DNA of 64,000 nucleotides from Selenomonas ruminantium subsp. ruminantium ATCC 12561 (GCF_000424065.1 NZ_AUJE01000005.1:62001-126000); one strand, 5' to 3'. Positions 1 through 8,984 are shown, counted from the stretch's first letter. The notes: generated by a model from the letters alone, not told the origin. Numbers and translations are program-made.

Positions 1-626
1 AGTTCTACACGGCTGCTGAAGCTATGGAACTCGTTAAGAAGACGGCTACGAAGAAGTTTGATGAAACCATCGAACTGCACGTACGTCTCGGCGTAGATCC
101 GAAGTATGCTGATCAGCAGGTACGTGGCGCTATGGTACTGCCGCACGGCACTGGTAAATCCAAGCGCGTACTCGTTTTCGCTAAGGGCGAAAAGGTTAAG
201 GAAGCAGAAGCAGCAGGTGCTGACTTCGTTGGTTCCGATGAAATCGTCCAGAAGATCCAGGGCGGCTGGCTCGACTTCGATGTCGCAGTAGCTACTCCGG
301 ACATGATGGGCACTGTCGGTCGTCTTGGTAAGGTTCTCGGCCCCCGCGGCCTCATGCCGAACCCGAAACTGGGTACGGTTACGATGGACCTCACGAAGGC
401 AGTATCCGAGATTAAAGCAGGTAAAGTCGAATACCGCACCGATAAGGCCGGTAACGTGCATTGCCCGATTGGCAAGGCATCTTTCGACGCTGAGAAGCTC
501 CAGCAGAACTTCCAGGCCCTGATTGATACACTGAACCGCGTAAAACCGGCGGCTGCTAAAGGCCAGTACATGCGCTCCATCACGGTTAGCGCAACGATGG
601 GCCCTGGCATCCCTGTTCAGCTCTAA
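1..626 (+). CDS. rplA: 50S ribosomal protein L1 (5' partial)
   Basis: Ribosomal protein L1 of the large subunit; it binds 23S rRNA at the L1 stalk and in many bacteria represses its own operon. The reading frame is already open at base 3, so the start codon and roughly the first 25-30 residues lie before the window; the Met codon at base 24 is internal. The visible part carries the family signature [24 protein letters not shown] stretch (here [13 protein letters not shown]) and the C-terminal MGPG motif. It precedes rplJ and rplL in the usual order. The stop codon is at 624-626. Confidence 0.97.
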   Translation, partial: FYTAAEAMELVKKTATKKFDETIELHVRLGVDPKYADQQVRGAMVLPHGTGKSKRVLVFAKGEKVKEAEAAGADFVGSDEIVQKIQGGWLDFDVAVATPDMMGTVGRLGKVLGPRGLMPNPKLGTVTMDLTKAVSEIKAGKVEYRTDKAGNVHCPIGKASFDAEKLQQNFQALIDTLNRVKPAAAKGQYMRSITVSATMGPGIPVQL

Positions 627-639
627 TTTTTTAGAGTTC

Positions 640-861
640 GGTTCAGACGAGGCTCCGGTCTCAGGAACGTTATGTTCCGACAACTGTATAACGATGGCTG
701 TAGACAGCAGGTTTGATATATCTATCATCTAACGACGATTTTTTGTCGCCTGCCGAGGCCGGAGCAGATGAACTTTGAAAATTCTACCTCCGGCGGACGC
801 AGCCGGAGGTTTTTTTACAGGCTTTAATAAATCCCAAACAGGCAGGAGGTGTAATGAAAAA
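640..861 (+). promoter_or_regulatory. rplJL leader (probable L10 leader RNA)
   Basis: The 235 bases between rplA and rplJ hold no gene but are rich in pairing segments and end in an intrinsic terminator (787-816). An autoregulatory leader bound by L10/L12 is the known element at this place in Firmicutes. I infer the identity from position and structure; I did not match a covariance model. Confidence 0.6.
787..816 (+). terminator. Intrinsic terminator/attenuator before rplJ
   Basis: Perfect 8-bp stem CCTCCGGC (787-794) / GCCGGAGG (802-809) with a 7-base loop, followed by seven T residues (810-816). It lies 45 bases before the rplJ start inside the leader, so it probably attenuates read-through into rplJ-rplL. 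Confidence 0.75.
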
Positions 862-1401
862 ATGGCAAATCTGACGAAGAAACAGGCTATCGTTGCTGAA
901 CTTAAGGATCAGCTGACGAATGCCAAAGGTGTTGTGCTGACCAGCTACCGTGGTCTTACGGTTGCTCAGGACACGCAGCTCCGTCGTGAACTTCGCGCCG
1001 CTGGTGTAACGTACCATGTTGTTAAAAACACGATGCTCCGCCTGGCAGCGAAAGAAGCAGGTATCGAAGGCTTCGATGCTCATCTTGAGGGCACTACGGC
1101 TTTCGCATTCTCCACGGAGGATGCTATTGCTCCGGCAAAGGTTATCTGCGGTTTCATCAAGAAGAACAAGCTTGAGGAAAACGAAGTACTGACGGTTAAA
1201 GTTGGTACGGTTGAAGGTAAGGTTATTGATGCTAATGAGGTTAAGGCTCTGGCAGACCTGCCGTCCCGCGAAGAACTCATCGCCAAGATGCTGGGCAGCA
1301 TGAATGCTCCGATCAGCAATACGGTCAACGTACTGCAGGGTGTTATTCGCAATGCTGTTTATGTGCTTGACGCTGTTCGCGCTCAGAAGGAATCCGCATA
1401 A
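862..1401 (+). CDS. rplJ: 50S ribosomal protein L10
   Basis: L10 anchors the L7/L12 dimers to the large subunit stalk. The protein begins MANLTKKQAIV and is 179 residues long, normal for the family. The frame stays open upstream to 775, but that part overlaps the terminator hairpin. The ATG at 862 gives the canonical N-terminus and has AGGAGGT at 844-850. A nearer ATG at 854 is out of frame. It is followed 65 bases later by rplL, its stalk partner. Confidence 0.96.
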   Translation: MANLTKKQAIVAELKDQLTNAKGVVLTSYRGLTVAQDTQLRRELRAAGVTYHVVKNTMLRLAAKEAGIEGFDAHLEGTTAFAFSTEDAIAPAKVICGFIKKNKLEENEVLTVKVGTVEGKVIDANEVKALADLPSREELIAKMLGSMNAPISNTVNVLQGVIRNAVYVLDAVRAQKESA

Positions 1402-1466
1402 TCTGCGAATCCTATAGAATTAACTAATTAAGAATTAACAAGAAAGATTTTTGGAGGTATATTCAA

Positions 1467-1835
1467 ATGACTAAAGAAGAAATCATGGAAGCCATTGAAA
1501 ACATGACTGTCCTCGAGCTGTCTGAGCTCGTAAAAGCTATGGAAGAAAAGTTCGGCGTTAGCGCTGCTGCTCCGGTTGCAGTTGCTGCTGTAGCTGGTGC
1601 TGGTGCCGCTGCTGCTGAAGAAAAGAGCGAATTCACGGTTATGCTCGCTTCCGCTGGCGACAAGAAGATCAACGTTATCAAGGCTGTTCGTGAAGCTACG
1701 GGTCTCGGCCTGAAGGAAGCTAAGGCTCTCGTTGATGGCGCTCCGGCTGCTGTTAAGGAAAACGTTGCTAAGGCTGAAGCTGAAGAACTCAAAGCTAAGC
1801 TCGAAGAAGCTGGCGCTACGGTTGAACTGAAGTAA
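1467..1835 (+). CDS. rplL: 50S ribosomal protein L7/L12
   Basis: L7/L12 forms the flexible stalk that recruits translation GTPases. The 122-residue protein has an N-terminal dimerisation helix ([20 protein letters not shown]), an Ala-rich hinge near residues 33-50 and the C-terminal globular domain with [27 protein letters not shown] Shine-Dalgarno lies 9 bases before the ATG. The gene ends the rpl group; a strong terminator follows and rpoB does not come next. Confidence 0.97.
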   Translation: MTKEEIMEAIENMTVLELSELVKAMEEKFGVSAAAPVAVAAVAGAGAAAAEEKSEFTVMLASAGDKKINVIKAVREATGLGLKEAKALVDGAPAAVKENVAKAEAEELKAKLEEAGATVELK

Positions 1836-1864
1836 TTTCAGTTTCCTGAAATCCGTAATATAAG

Positions 1865-1911
1865 AAAAGCTGTGAAGTGTGGACTTAAGTTCACCTTCAC
1901 AGCTTTTTTGT
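1865..1911. terminator. Bidirectional terminator after rplL
   Basis: Inverted repeat AAAAGCTGTGAAG (1865-1877) / CTTCACAGCTTTT (1895-1907) with T tracts in both orientations. It sits between the converging rplL and hybrid kinase genes and can serve both. Confidence 0.85.
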
Positions 1912-1924
1912 TTGTTTAGAATAG

Positions 1925-4501
1925 TTATTGAGGTTTTGCTTCTTTGGCAACCTGGCGGTAAAGCTCCATAATGCCAGCGTGATGTTCCTGGAGATAGTTT
2001 AATGCTTGCTGCTGTTCTTCTGCGGTAGCATCTTCTGCCAAATAATCTTTGGCAGCCTGTTCCTGATCCTGGGCTTTTTTGTTCAGGCTGCGGCAGCCGA
2101 TGGTCAGTGCAGTGGATTTTAGCGCATGGATATTTATGCGGTAGTTTTTCCAATTGCCGGTAGTATAATCATTATCCATTTGTGCAATTTTATCTTCAGA
2201 ATGCTTGTTGAACAGGGTAAGTACATTATTATAAATCGCCTGCATATTGTTGCAATATTTCAGCCCGACTTCCTGGTCGATAAGGGGCTCATTTGAGGCA
2301 GGGGGAGGAGCAACAGGTTCAGCAGCAGGTTCGGCAGCAGGTTCGGCAGCAGGTTCGGCAGCAGGTTCGGCAGTGGCGGGGGCAGATGTTAAATCTGCTG
2401 TTGCCGAGGGCGTTTGTCTTGATGAGACCGGCGCTAAAACTTCAGGTGGCAGGTAACGCTGCAGCATAGCGGTAAGTTCAGCACCCGTCATAGGCTTGCT
2501 CAGATAGCTGTCAAAGCCTTCGGCAAGGAATTTTTCCCGGGAACCGGATATAGCCGTTGCCGTCAGGGCAATAAAACGTGTATTGCCGATATTGGGGAGC
2601 TCTTTTGCCTTATGCAGGGTTTCTATGCCATCCATGCCCGGCATCATATGGTCGAGCAGCACCACATGAAATGATTGCTTTTGCAGAGCTTCCAAAGCTT
2701 CGTTACCACTATGAGCGATAGTGATTTGCACCTGCGTTTCCTGAAGCAGACTGGAGGCCACAAAACAGTTCATATCGTTGTCATCAACAAGCAGTACATG
2801 GGCCGAGGGGGCGATAAAGTCTGTATGCGCACTTAAATCTGTTTCATAGACTGGTTGTGCGTCGAGGTTGAAATCGCCTATGGGATCAAAGGACTGAATG
2901 GGCTGCGGCAGTTCAATGGTAAAGGTACTGCCTTCACCGTATATGCTGTCGACTTTTATGCTGCCCTTCATCATTGTCAGCAGACGTTGTGTGATGGCCA
3001 GCCCTAAGCCAGTGCCCTCAATTTGGCGATTGCGTTCAATGTCCAGCCGTTCAAATACGTGGAAAAGCCGGTTTTTGTCCTCTTCGCGGATACCGATACC
3101 GGTATCGGTAACGGCTGCCCGCAAATGGAGTGTGTTTTCACTGCGATGTCCACTGACGTCCAGCGTAACGGAACCGGAGGGGGTATACTTGATGGCGTTA
3201 TTCAGCAGATTGATGAGAATCTGGCGAATACGTCCGGCATCACCATATAGATTGTTGGGCAGATAAGGGTCAACGTGAATCCGGAATTGCAGGTTTTTGG
3301 CTTGAGCACGCAAGCCGACCAATGTGCAGACTTCGCGCAGTATGGTCTCCAGCTGATAATCGGTAGGAACGATTTCGATATGTCCGGATTCAATTTTTGA
3401 GAAGTCCAGGATTTCGTTGATGATGGTCAACAGCGCGGCAGTTGCCGATTTGATATTGCTGGCATACTGCCGGACTTCTTTGGGCAGCTTCTGCCGCAGA
3501 ATCATTTCATTCATGCCGCTGATGGCATTCAGCGGTGTGCGGATTTCATGGCTCATATTGGCGAGAAACTGGCTTTTGGCCTGATTGGCAGCATCTGCTT
3601 CCAACCGCGCCTTGCGCAGCTCCTCGGTTTCGGCTACGCTGGTCTGGGCCATGAGCAGATAGATGCTCAGGCAGGCAAAGAGAATCAGCATCAGCGAAAA
3701 GAGGAAGAGCACGCGCTGATAGATACTGGTGATTTGTCCGGCTACTGCCGACCAGGGCATATAGCCAATCATGGAAAAATCGGTCTGCGGCAAATCTGCA
3801 CCGAAAACGAAGAATTTTCCTTCGGCTCCTTCGGTGTAGACGGCGGCTGCTTTATTGCGTTTCAGACGCTCATGAACTTCCTGCATACCGGCTTGAATGG
3901 TGTCGTCAGCCCAAAAACGTGTATCCTTGGTGGTATAGTTTTCATAGGGAACAGCTAAAGTCCCATCGCGGTATTGAATGATGACATGGGTAAAAGCATC
4001 ATAGTCGGATAGTGCAAATAGTTTGGGCAGCATTTCCGGTGGATAGACCTGATAAAGGACATAGCGGACATTGTCGCCGAAAAAAACAGGAGTGGCAAGC
4101 AGTATGCCGATATCAGGGTTATAGTCGATAATGGTATTGCCATGGAAGGCCGTTTGCAGACGTGGAAAAGAAGTGGTAGACAGAAAACGGCCAATGGTAT
4201 GGTGCTGAAAATCAATGAGGCCGGCCTGGCCTTGGGGATTCTGCTTAGTAAGCATTTGGATAACAACTTCCTTGTCCTGTTCATGCGCTGAAAGATGATG
4301 GGCTGCTGTCTGCAATGGTGTCATGAAGCGGTGGAAGCGTTCAGCGGCGAGCAGTGAAATATCTTCAGTCTGCCGGGCCACGGAGAGTTCCGCGGCCTTA
4401 TTCAGCATATCCACAATCCGTTGCTGGATAAAGATTCCGGACAGGAAAATCAGCAACAGGGTCATCATAATGGTGAGCACCATTTTTTTGCGGTTATTCA
4501 A
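1925..4501 (-). CDS. Hybrid sensor histidine kinase with receiver and HPt domains
   Basis: A membrane phosphorelay kinase of 858 residues. An N-terminal membrane segment (about 8-26) and a second one (about 264-286) enclose a periplasmic sensor region. Then come HisKA with SHEIRTPLN (phospho-His 318), an HATPase domain with the GTGLGLAI box near 497, a receiver domain (about 568-685; acidic pair D573-D574, phospho-Asp 617, Lys 669), an Ala/Pro/Glu linker (711-730) and an HPt domain with His 792 in IHALKSTA. The start is TTG at 4501, which has a GGTGGAG Shine-Dalgarno and overlaps the binding-protein gene upstream by 8 bases. This suggests translational coupling in a three-gene operon. The ligand is unknown; the neighbouring periplasmic binding protein is the obvious candidate partner. 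Confidence 0.93.
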   Translation of the reverse strand: MNNRKKMVLTIMMTLLLIFLSGIFIQQRIVDMLNKAAELSVARQTEDISLLAAERFHRFMTPLQTAAHHLSAHEQDKEVVIQMLTKQNPQGQAGLIDFQHHTIGRFLSTTSFPRLQTAFHGNTIIDYNPDIGILLATPVFFGDNVRYVLYQVYPPEMLPKLFALSDYDAFTHVIIQYRDGTLAVPYENYTTKDTRFWADDTIQAGMQEVHERLKRNKAAAVYTEGAEGKFFVFGADLPQTDFSMIGYMPWSAVAGQITSIYQRVLFLFSLMLILFACLSIYLLMAQTSVAETEELRKARLEADAANQAKSQFLANMSHEIRTPLNAISGMNEMILRQKLPKEVRQYASNIKSATAALLTIINEILDFSKIESGHIEIVPTDYQLETILREVCTLVGLRAQAKNLQFRIHVDPYLPNNLYGDAGRIRQILINLLNNAIKYTPSGSVTLDVSGHRSENTLHLRAAVTDTGIGIREEDKNRLFHVFERLDIERNRQIEGTGLGLAITQRLLTMMKGSIKVDSIYGEGSTFTIELPQPIQSFDPIGDFNLDAQPVYETDLSAHTDFIAPSAHVLLVDDNDMNCFVASSLLQETQVQITIAHSGNEALEALQKQSFHVVLLDHMMPGMDGIETLHKAKELPNIGNTRFIALTATAISGSREKFLAEGFDSYLSKPMTGAELTAMLQRYLPPEVLAPVSSRQTPSATADLTSAPATAEPAAEPAAEPAAEPAAEPVAPPPASNEPLIDQEVGLKYCNNMQAIYNNVLTLFNKHSEDKIAQMDNDYTTGNWKNYRINIHALKSTALTIGCRSLNKKAQDQEQAAKDYLAEDATAEEQQQALNYLQEHHAGIMELYRQVAKEAKPQ
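2314..2373. repeat. Five 12-bp tandem repeats in the kinase gene
   Basis: The unit CAGGTTCGGCAG occurs five times head to tail (first copy has A at position 8). On the minus strand it encodes repeated Ala-Glu-Pro-Ala units in the linker between receiver and HPt domains. Copy number changes by slippage would stay in frame and change linker length. Confidence 0.9.
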
Positions 4502-5612
4502 GAATCTCCACCCCCTTTACCAGCCAGTCCATGTGTTGGAGCAGGCGGTCATCCCGAATCGATTCATCGGCACGGCAGCGCAGCTGGCCTTGCCGGTCAT
4601 AGATTTCACCGGCGAAGACGAAGCGACCGGCAAGCATTCGTTCCTTTAACTGTATCAGTTTTGCTTTTTCGTCATCTGTGACGGCAGAGGAAAACTCGCA
4701 TAATTCAACAAAATCGGCTTCCATGCCGACCCATTGCTTGTCCACATAGTTGAGTTCGCCTTTGAGATAACGGCGGATGATATCCTCGTAGTAGCGGTCC
4801 CAGTTGCAGATTACAGAGGTCAGCGCATGTTCAGAGCGCCAGGAATGTTTGCCTAAATCCTCGTAGTAACCGATATAGTCAATGCCCAGTTCCTCGGCAA
4901 CATCCGCTGCTGCCGGTTCGTCCTGATGATAGGTAAGAACATCGGCCCCTGCTTCGGTTATCAGACGGCGGGCTTCTTCCGCCTCTTTGCTTTCGTTTTG
5001 CCAGCTGCCTGTCCACATAACCACAACGCGGGCATTAGGGTTGGTTTGCTGTACACCGAGGGTAAAGGCATTGATGCCGCGGTTGACTTCGGAGTTTTCC
5101 ATGGCGGCCACATAGCCGATAACATTGCTTTTTGTGTGCATGCCGGCTAAGGCACCGGCCAGATATCGTCCCTGATACATGCGGACGAAATAGGAAGTCA
5201 TGTTGCGGGCATGGCATTCGGCAGAGTTGGTGCCAAAGGCAATATGAGGATATTCGTGGACAAATTTTTGCGCTTCCTGAGAATAAGAGAAACTGGCTAA
5301 AAAAATCATGCCAGCGCCAGCATCTGCCATCTCTTGAACAGCTTTAGTGCAGGCACCCTCGGTGTTGACATTTTCCCTGAATAACAGGTTTATGCCCATG
5401 GTATTGCAAGCCTTGCGAATACCACGATATTGAGGCGCGTTCCAGCCTTCCTCATTAATGCCGCCCAGCAGTATGATGCCGGCTTTGGGCTTGGGCTGGT
5501 CAAAGGTGCTGCTGGAAAAAATCCAGCAGGCGGCAGCCAGTACAATTAAGATGAAGCCTACAATAAGCCGGGTAGCCCAGTGTGATAAGCTGTGATGCAG
5601 CCAAAAACTCAT
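4494..5612 (-). CDS. BMP/PnrA-family periplasmic substrate-binding protein
   Basis: A 372-residue protein with one N-terminal membrane segment (about residues 14-33) followed by a basic-membrane-protein fold. KAGIILLGGINEEGWN, an internal AGMIFLASFSYS segment and NVIGYVAAMENSEVNRGINAFTLG are characteristic of BMP/PnrA/Med proteins, which in known cases bind nucleosides or similar ligands. No lipobox Cys is visible; the first segment is probably an uncleaved anchor. I chose the ATG at 5612 because GGGAGGG lies six bases before it; the ATG at 5618 touches that sequence. No ABC permease or ATPase genes are nearby. It is flanked by a response regulator and a hybrid kinase, so a sensing rather than transport role is inferred. 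Confidence 0.82.
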   Translation of the reverse strand: MSFWLHHSLSHWATRLIVGFILIVLAAACWIFSSSTFDQPKPKAGIILLGGINEEGWNAPQYRGIRKACNTMGINLLFRENVNTEGACTKAVQEMADAGAGMIFLASFSYSQEAQKFVHEYPHIAFGTNSAECHARNMTSYFVRMYQGRYLAGALAGMHTKSNVIGYVAAMENSEVNRGINAFTLGVQQTNPNARVVVMWTGSWQNESKEAEEARRLITEAGADVLTYHQDEPAAADVAEELGIDYIGYYEDLGKHSWRSEHALTSVICNWDRYYEDIIRRYLKGELNYVDKQWVGMEADFVELCEFSSAVTDDEKAKLIQLKERMLAGRFVFAGEIYDRQGQLRCRADESIRDDRLLQHMDWLVKGVEILE

Positions 5613-5614
5613 AA

Positions 5615-6655
5615 TCATCCCTCCCGAAGCTGGTAATGGACATCTTCATCGATCATCTGCAGCATGATGTCGGCAAAAACAGGATCAAGCTGTGTTCCGC
5701 GGCTCTTGACAATTTCCTGCCGGACGCGGTCCTGAGGCAGGGCATCGCGATAGCTGCGCTTGGAGGTCATGGCATCGTAGGCGTCGGCCACGGAGATTAT
5801 GCGTACCTTTTCCGGGATAGCGGTGCCCTTAAGTCCGTCCGGGTAACCTGTGCCATCATAGCGTTCGTGATGGTGGCGGGCAGCGCCTACAAGTTCCGGC
5901 ATTTCCTTTACATGGGTGAGAATGGAGCCACCGATAGTGGTGTGTTGCTTCATAAAAGCATATTCTTCGTCTGTCAGCTTGCCGCTTTTATTGATCAGGC
6001 TGGAAGGAATGCCGATTTTGCCGATATCGTGGAGCTGGGCCATATAGTAAACATCACGCTGATATTCTTCGGATTTGCCTGCCCGGCGGGCAATTTCCCA
6101 GGCGTAATCCGCTACGCGATGGGAATGACCGCGGGTATATTTATCTTTAGCATCAATGGTGTCAGCCAAAGCTTCAGTCATTTCCCGGAACAGCTGCTGT
6201 GTAGAGGCCAGCCGTTCCTGAGCGATAGCGGTCTGCTTGTCAATTTCCTGCTGCATATGATGCTGCAATGCTTTTAGTTGCAGGGTTCTTTCAATGCGGC
6301 GTAGAATTAATGTAGGGATGAAGGGCTTATGAACAAAATCAAAGGCACCGGCCTGAATGCCCCGCACCTCTGTTTCCTGCTCCAGATCTCCTGTAAGCAT
6401 GATTACAGGAATGGCGCGTGTTTGGGGATTGTCCTGCAGGGCAGCGAGCACTTCAAAACCATCCATTTGTGGCATATTGATATCGAGGAGTATGAGATCT
6501 GCAGATTGTTTTGTAAGCAGCGTGAGTGCTTCAGGGCCGCTGCTTACTGCGGTAAAATCATAGTCAACGCTGAGAATGGCTTCCAGGGTCATCAGGTTGA
6601 AGTCATCGTCATCCACAGCTATTATGTGGCGGCGTTCACCGGCGTTAATATTCAT
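5615..6655 (-). CDS. Response regulator with HD-GYP domain (probable c-di-GMP phosphodiesterase)
   Basis: A 346-residue two-domain protein. The receiver domain (about 9-125) has the acidic cluster at 15-18, phospho-Asp 58 in LLDINMP and Lys 110. After a coiled-coil linker (about 126-165), the HD-GYP domain (about 166-340) shows HSHR, the HD pair H209-D210 in LHDIGKIGIP and HHHERYDGTGYP with intact GYP (270-272). HD-GYP proteins hydrolyse cyclic di-GMP. The ATG at 6655 has AAGGAGG upstream. It is the first gene of the minus-strand operon and likely receives phosphate from the hybrid kinase two genes downstream. Confidence 0.93.
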   Translation of the reverse strand: MNINAGERRHIIAVDDDDFNLMTLEAILSVDYDFTAVSSGPEALTLLTKQSADLILLDINMPQMDGFEVLAALQDNPQTRAIPVIMLTGDLEQETEVRGIQAGAFDFVHKPFIPTLILRRIERTLQLKALQHHMQQEIDKQTAIAQERLASTQQLFREMTEALADTIDAKDKYTRGHSHRVADYAWEIARRAGKSEEYQRDVYYMAQLHDIGKIGIPSSLINKSGKLTDEEYAFMKQHTTIGGSILTHVKEMPELVGAARHHHERYDGTGYPDGLKGTAIPEKVRIISVADAYDAMTSKRSYRDALPQDRVRQEIVKSRGTQLDPVFADIMLQMIDEDVHYQLREG

Positions 6656-6731
6656 GGCCTGTTCTCCTCCTTAATATAAGAATCCAATTAATCATAATTT
6701 TAGCTAAACTTAACAGGAAAATCTATATCTT

Positions 6732-6769
6732 TGCCAAAAGTGGTCGAAATATGCCAAAAGTGGTAAAAT
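6732..6769 (+). promoter_or_regulatory. Direct repeats and -10 box before the LytTR regulator
   Basis: TGCCAAAAGTGGT occurs at 6732-6744 and again at 6752-6764, exactly 20 bases apart, followed by TAAAAT at 6764-6769 as a possible -10 box. There is no good -35 box. Paired direct repeats about two helical turns apart are the known site type of LytTR regulators, so autoregulation by the next gene is inferred. The site also lies in the divergent promoter region of the minus-strand HD-GYP operon. Confidence 0.6.
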
Positions 6770-6805
6770 AGACAAAAGGCTTTTTGATTGTAAAGAGGAA
6801 AAATT

Positions 6806-7534
6806 GTGAAAATTGCTATTATCGACGATGAACAGCAGGCACGTGAGGATTTACAACAGGCCTTGCAGCTTTGCGGAATAAAGAACGTAATACAGGCTGA
6901 AGTGCAGATGTTTACCAGTGGGGAGAATTTCCTCCAGGTATTTAAGCCGGAAGATTTTCAGTTAATCTTTTTGGATATCTGCATGGAAGGAATCAATGGT
7001 ATCAAAACCGCATTGGCCATACGGCAACAGGCAGAGCGGCTGCCCATCATATTTTTGACCAGCAGTGCTGATTATGCGCTGGAAGGATATCAGGTCTTTC
7101 CGGCGGGCTATTTGCTGAAGCCTATAAATCGGGCTGTTCCGCAGTTGAAGGATATTTTGCATCATTGTTTGCCGGATTTGATGGCAAATATAATCAACGT
7201 ACAAAGACATGGCCGTATGCTGCAGATCAATATTGAGCGTATCGCTTACATTGATGTTCAGGGAGGACGCCGGGTTGGCGGACGGCGTGGCAGTGTTATT
7301 CACCTGCAGACGGGAGAAACGATGGCTGTGGATACTTCGTATACTGAGGCTGCCACAGCATTGGAACAAAGGGATTTTGTAGAGTGTTATAATCGTCTGA
7401 TGGTCAATCTTGCTGCGGTAGAAACGCTTATGGCAGATAGTTTTGTGTTGAAAAATGGCGAACAGCTGCCTATCAGCAGGCGGCTTTATCGAGAGACTGC
7501 ACATGAGTATATGGAATATTTGCTCAGAAAGTGA
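6806..7534 (+). CDS. LytTR-family response regulator
   Basis: A 242-residue regulator with a receiver domain (1-120; D7/D8, phospho-Asp 57 in FLDICMEG, Lys 105) and a C-terminal DNA-binding region (about 130-238) that fits LytTR: RHGRMLQINIERIAYIDVQ, then a Phe-Val-x-Cys-Tyr-Asn-Arg-Leu-Met-Val segment, ending with PISRRLYRE. The GTG start at 6806 is preceded by AAAGAGGAAA. It is followed after 9 bases by a GHKL kinase, so the two form an AgrA/AgrC-like pair. The target genes are not known. Confidence 0.88.
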   Translation: MKIAIIDDEQQAREDLQQALQLCGIKNVIQAEVQMFTSGENFLQVFKPEDFQLIFLDICMEGINGIKTALAIRQQAERLPIIFLTSSADYALEGYQVFPAGYLLKPINRAVPQLKDILHHCLPDLMANIINVQRHGRMLQINIERIAYIDVQGGRRVGGRRGSVIHLQTGETMAVDTSYTEAATALEQRDFVECYNRLMVNLAAVETLMADSFVLKNGEQLPISRRLYRETAHEYMEYLLRK

Positions 7535-7543
7535 GGGTATAAA

Positions 7544-8863
7544 ATGATTTTTCTCTTGGCACTGGCATTGGTTTTAGTCCAGCTTACAGGTGTTTGGCTG
7601 CGTTATCTTCCTTTTGCTCATACCGTTTTGGCTGTTCAGCGTCGGAATTTGCTGCAACTATCGGCAGGGTGGGCATTGTTGGCATTTTTGACTTATGCGG
7701 CAGTTATGACGATGTATGAAGGCGATGTCTTACGCTTTAAGCTACTGGTAGCTTTAGGCTGGATTCCCTTCTTCCTGATTTCGTATTATTGTATTCCCCG
7801 GGGATTTGTACAGCATTTATTTGTCATAGGAATGCAAAGCCTTTTTTCGATACTGCTGCATACGCTCAGTGCGTTTTTGGTCATAGCAGCACTGCCGCCT
7901 GATTACGGTGAGAATATGCATATGCTGGCACTTATGTATTGCTATCTCGTACTGTTCCTGCTGTTGATTCCGCTGGAACGCCGCTGGTTCAGCCAGCTTG
8001 TTCCGGCGCAGCGATTCTTTCAGTATCGTCATTTGGGGCTTTATATCGCATCGATGCCTATGGTGGTTCTCTTTGCTTATGTATTACCCATTATGGACAA
8101 CCAGCTTTATCACAGTATGCCTGAACGGTTAGGACGTTTGGCTCTGCCGATTATCTTTTTTCTTATCTTTCGGCTGGTGCTCACGGCTGCACATCAAATG
8201 TCCGAACATACTGCGGAGGTTAACCGGAACAATCTGTTGGCGCAGCAGCTTTATGCTTTAAGGGAATATACGCGCCTGAATGAGGAGAAACGTCAGGCGA
8301 TGCGTGTCCTGCGTCATGATATGCGTCATTATAATCGCCTGCTTAGTACGCTGTTGGATAGTGGACGTATCCGCGAGGCTAAGCAGCTGGTGGATAAACA
8401 ATTGGCGGATCTTGAACATACAACAATGCAGGAATTTTGTGCAAATGACCTCATTAACGCGACCATGTCGATTTTTCATTATCATCTGAGCAAGTTGGAG
8501 ATATCTCTGCAGCAGAAACTCAATCTGCCACGGGATATGGGCGGTATGGATATGGATTTGGCAATCGTCCTGTCCAATTTACTGGAAAATGCCCTGCATG
8601 CCAGCATGAAACAGCCGGTCATAGATCGTGCAATCAAGGTTTCGGCACAATATACAGGTCGGCAATTCGTATTGTCGGTAGCCAACCGGTTTAAAGAACC
8701 ACTGCTCATGGACAGTGAGGGCCTGCCTTATAGCGACGAACCTGGTCACGGCGCGGGTATGATATCCCTGCGTGCTTTTGTTCGCAAATACAGTGCCCAA
8801 TGTGATTTCCGCCAGCAGGGGGGATGGGTGACGGTAATGCTATATTGGTATGGAGAAGAGTAA
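7544..8863 (+). CDS. GHKL-type (AgrC-like) membrane sensor kinase
   Basis: A 439-residue protein with about six hydrophobic segments in residues 1-215. A helical region with LRHDMRHYNRLL follows (phospho-His 258, HPK10-type), then an N box IVLSNLLENALHA with Asn 349 and a short G box GHGAGMISLRAF. This is the AgrC/GHKL ATPase layout rather than the classical HATPase. It pairs with the LytTR regulator immediately upstream. Such kinases often sense peptides, but no peptide precursor or AgrB-like processing gene is visible nearby. Confidence 0.88.
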   Translation: MIFLLALALVLVQLTGVWLRYLPFAHTVLAVQRRNLLQLSAGWALLAFLTYAAVMTMYEGDVLRFKLLVALGWIPFFLISYYCIPRGFVQHLFVIGMQSLFSILLHTLSAFLVIAALPPDYGENMHMLALMYCYLVLFLLLIPLERRWFSQLVPAQRFFQYRHLGLYIASMPMVVLFAYVLPIMDNQLYHSMPERLGRLALPIIFFLIFRLVLTAAHQMSEHTAEVNRNNLLAQQLYALREYTRLNEEKRQAMRVLRHDMRHYNRLLSTLLDSGRIREAKQLVDKQLADLEHTTMQEFCANDLINATMSIFHYHLSKLEISLQQKLNLPRDMGGMDMDLAIVLSNLLENALHASMKQPVIDRAIKVSAQYTGRQFVLSVANRFKEPLLMDSEGLPYSDEPGHGAGMISLRAFVRKYSAQCDFRQQGGWVTVMLYWYGEE

Positions 8864-8897
8864 AGGAAAAGTTTTATTTTTATCTGTTTTTCCACCC

Positions 8898-8926
8898 TTG
8901 ACATCAGCGTAAATAGGTGCTAAACT
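8898..8926 (+). promoter_or_regulatory. Sigma-70-type promoter for rpoBC
   Basis: TTGACA (8898-8903), a 17-base spacer and TAAACT (8921-8926) match the vegetative consensus well. It leaves a leader of about 170 bases before rpoB. Confidence 0.8.
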
Positions 8927-8984
8927 TAAAAACTACAGGAAATTGCATAGGGATTAGTGTGCGCAAACGGAAAGGGACTGGAAG

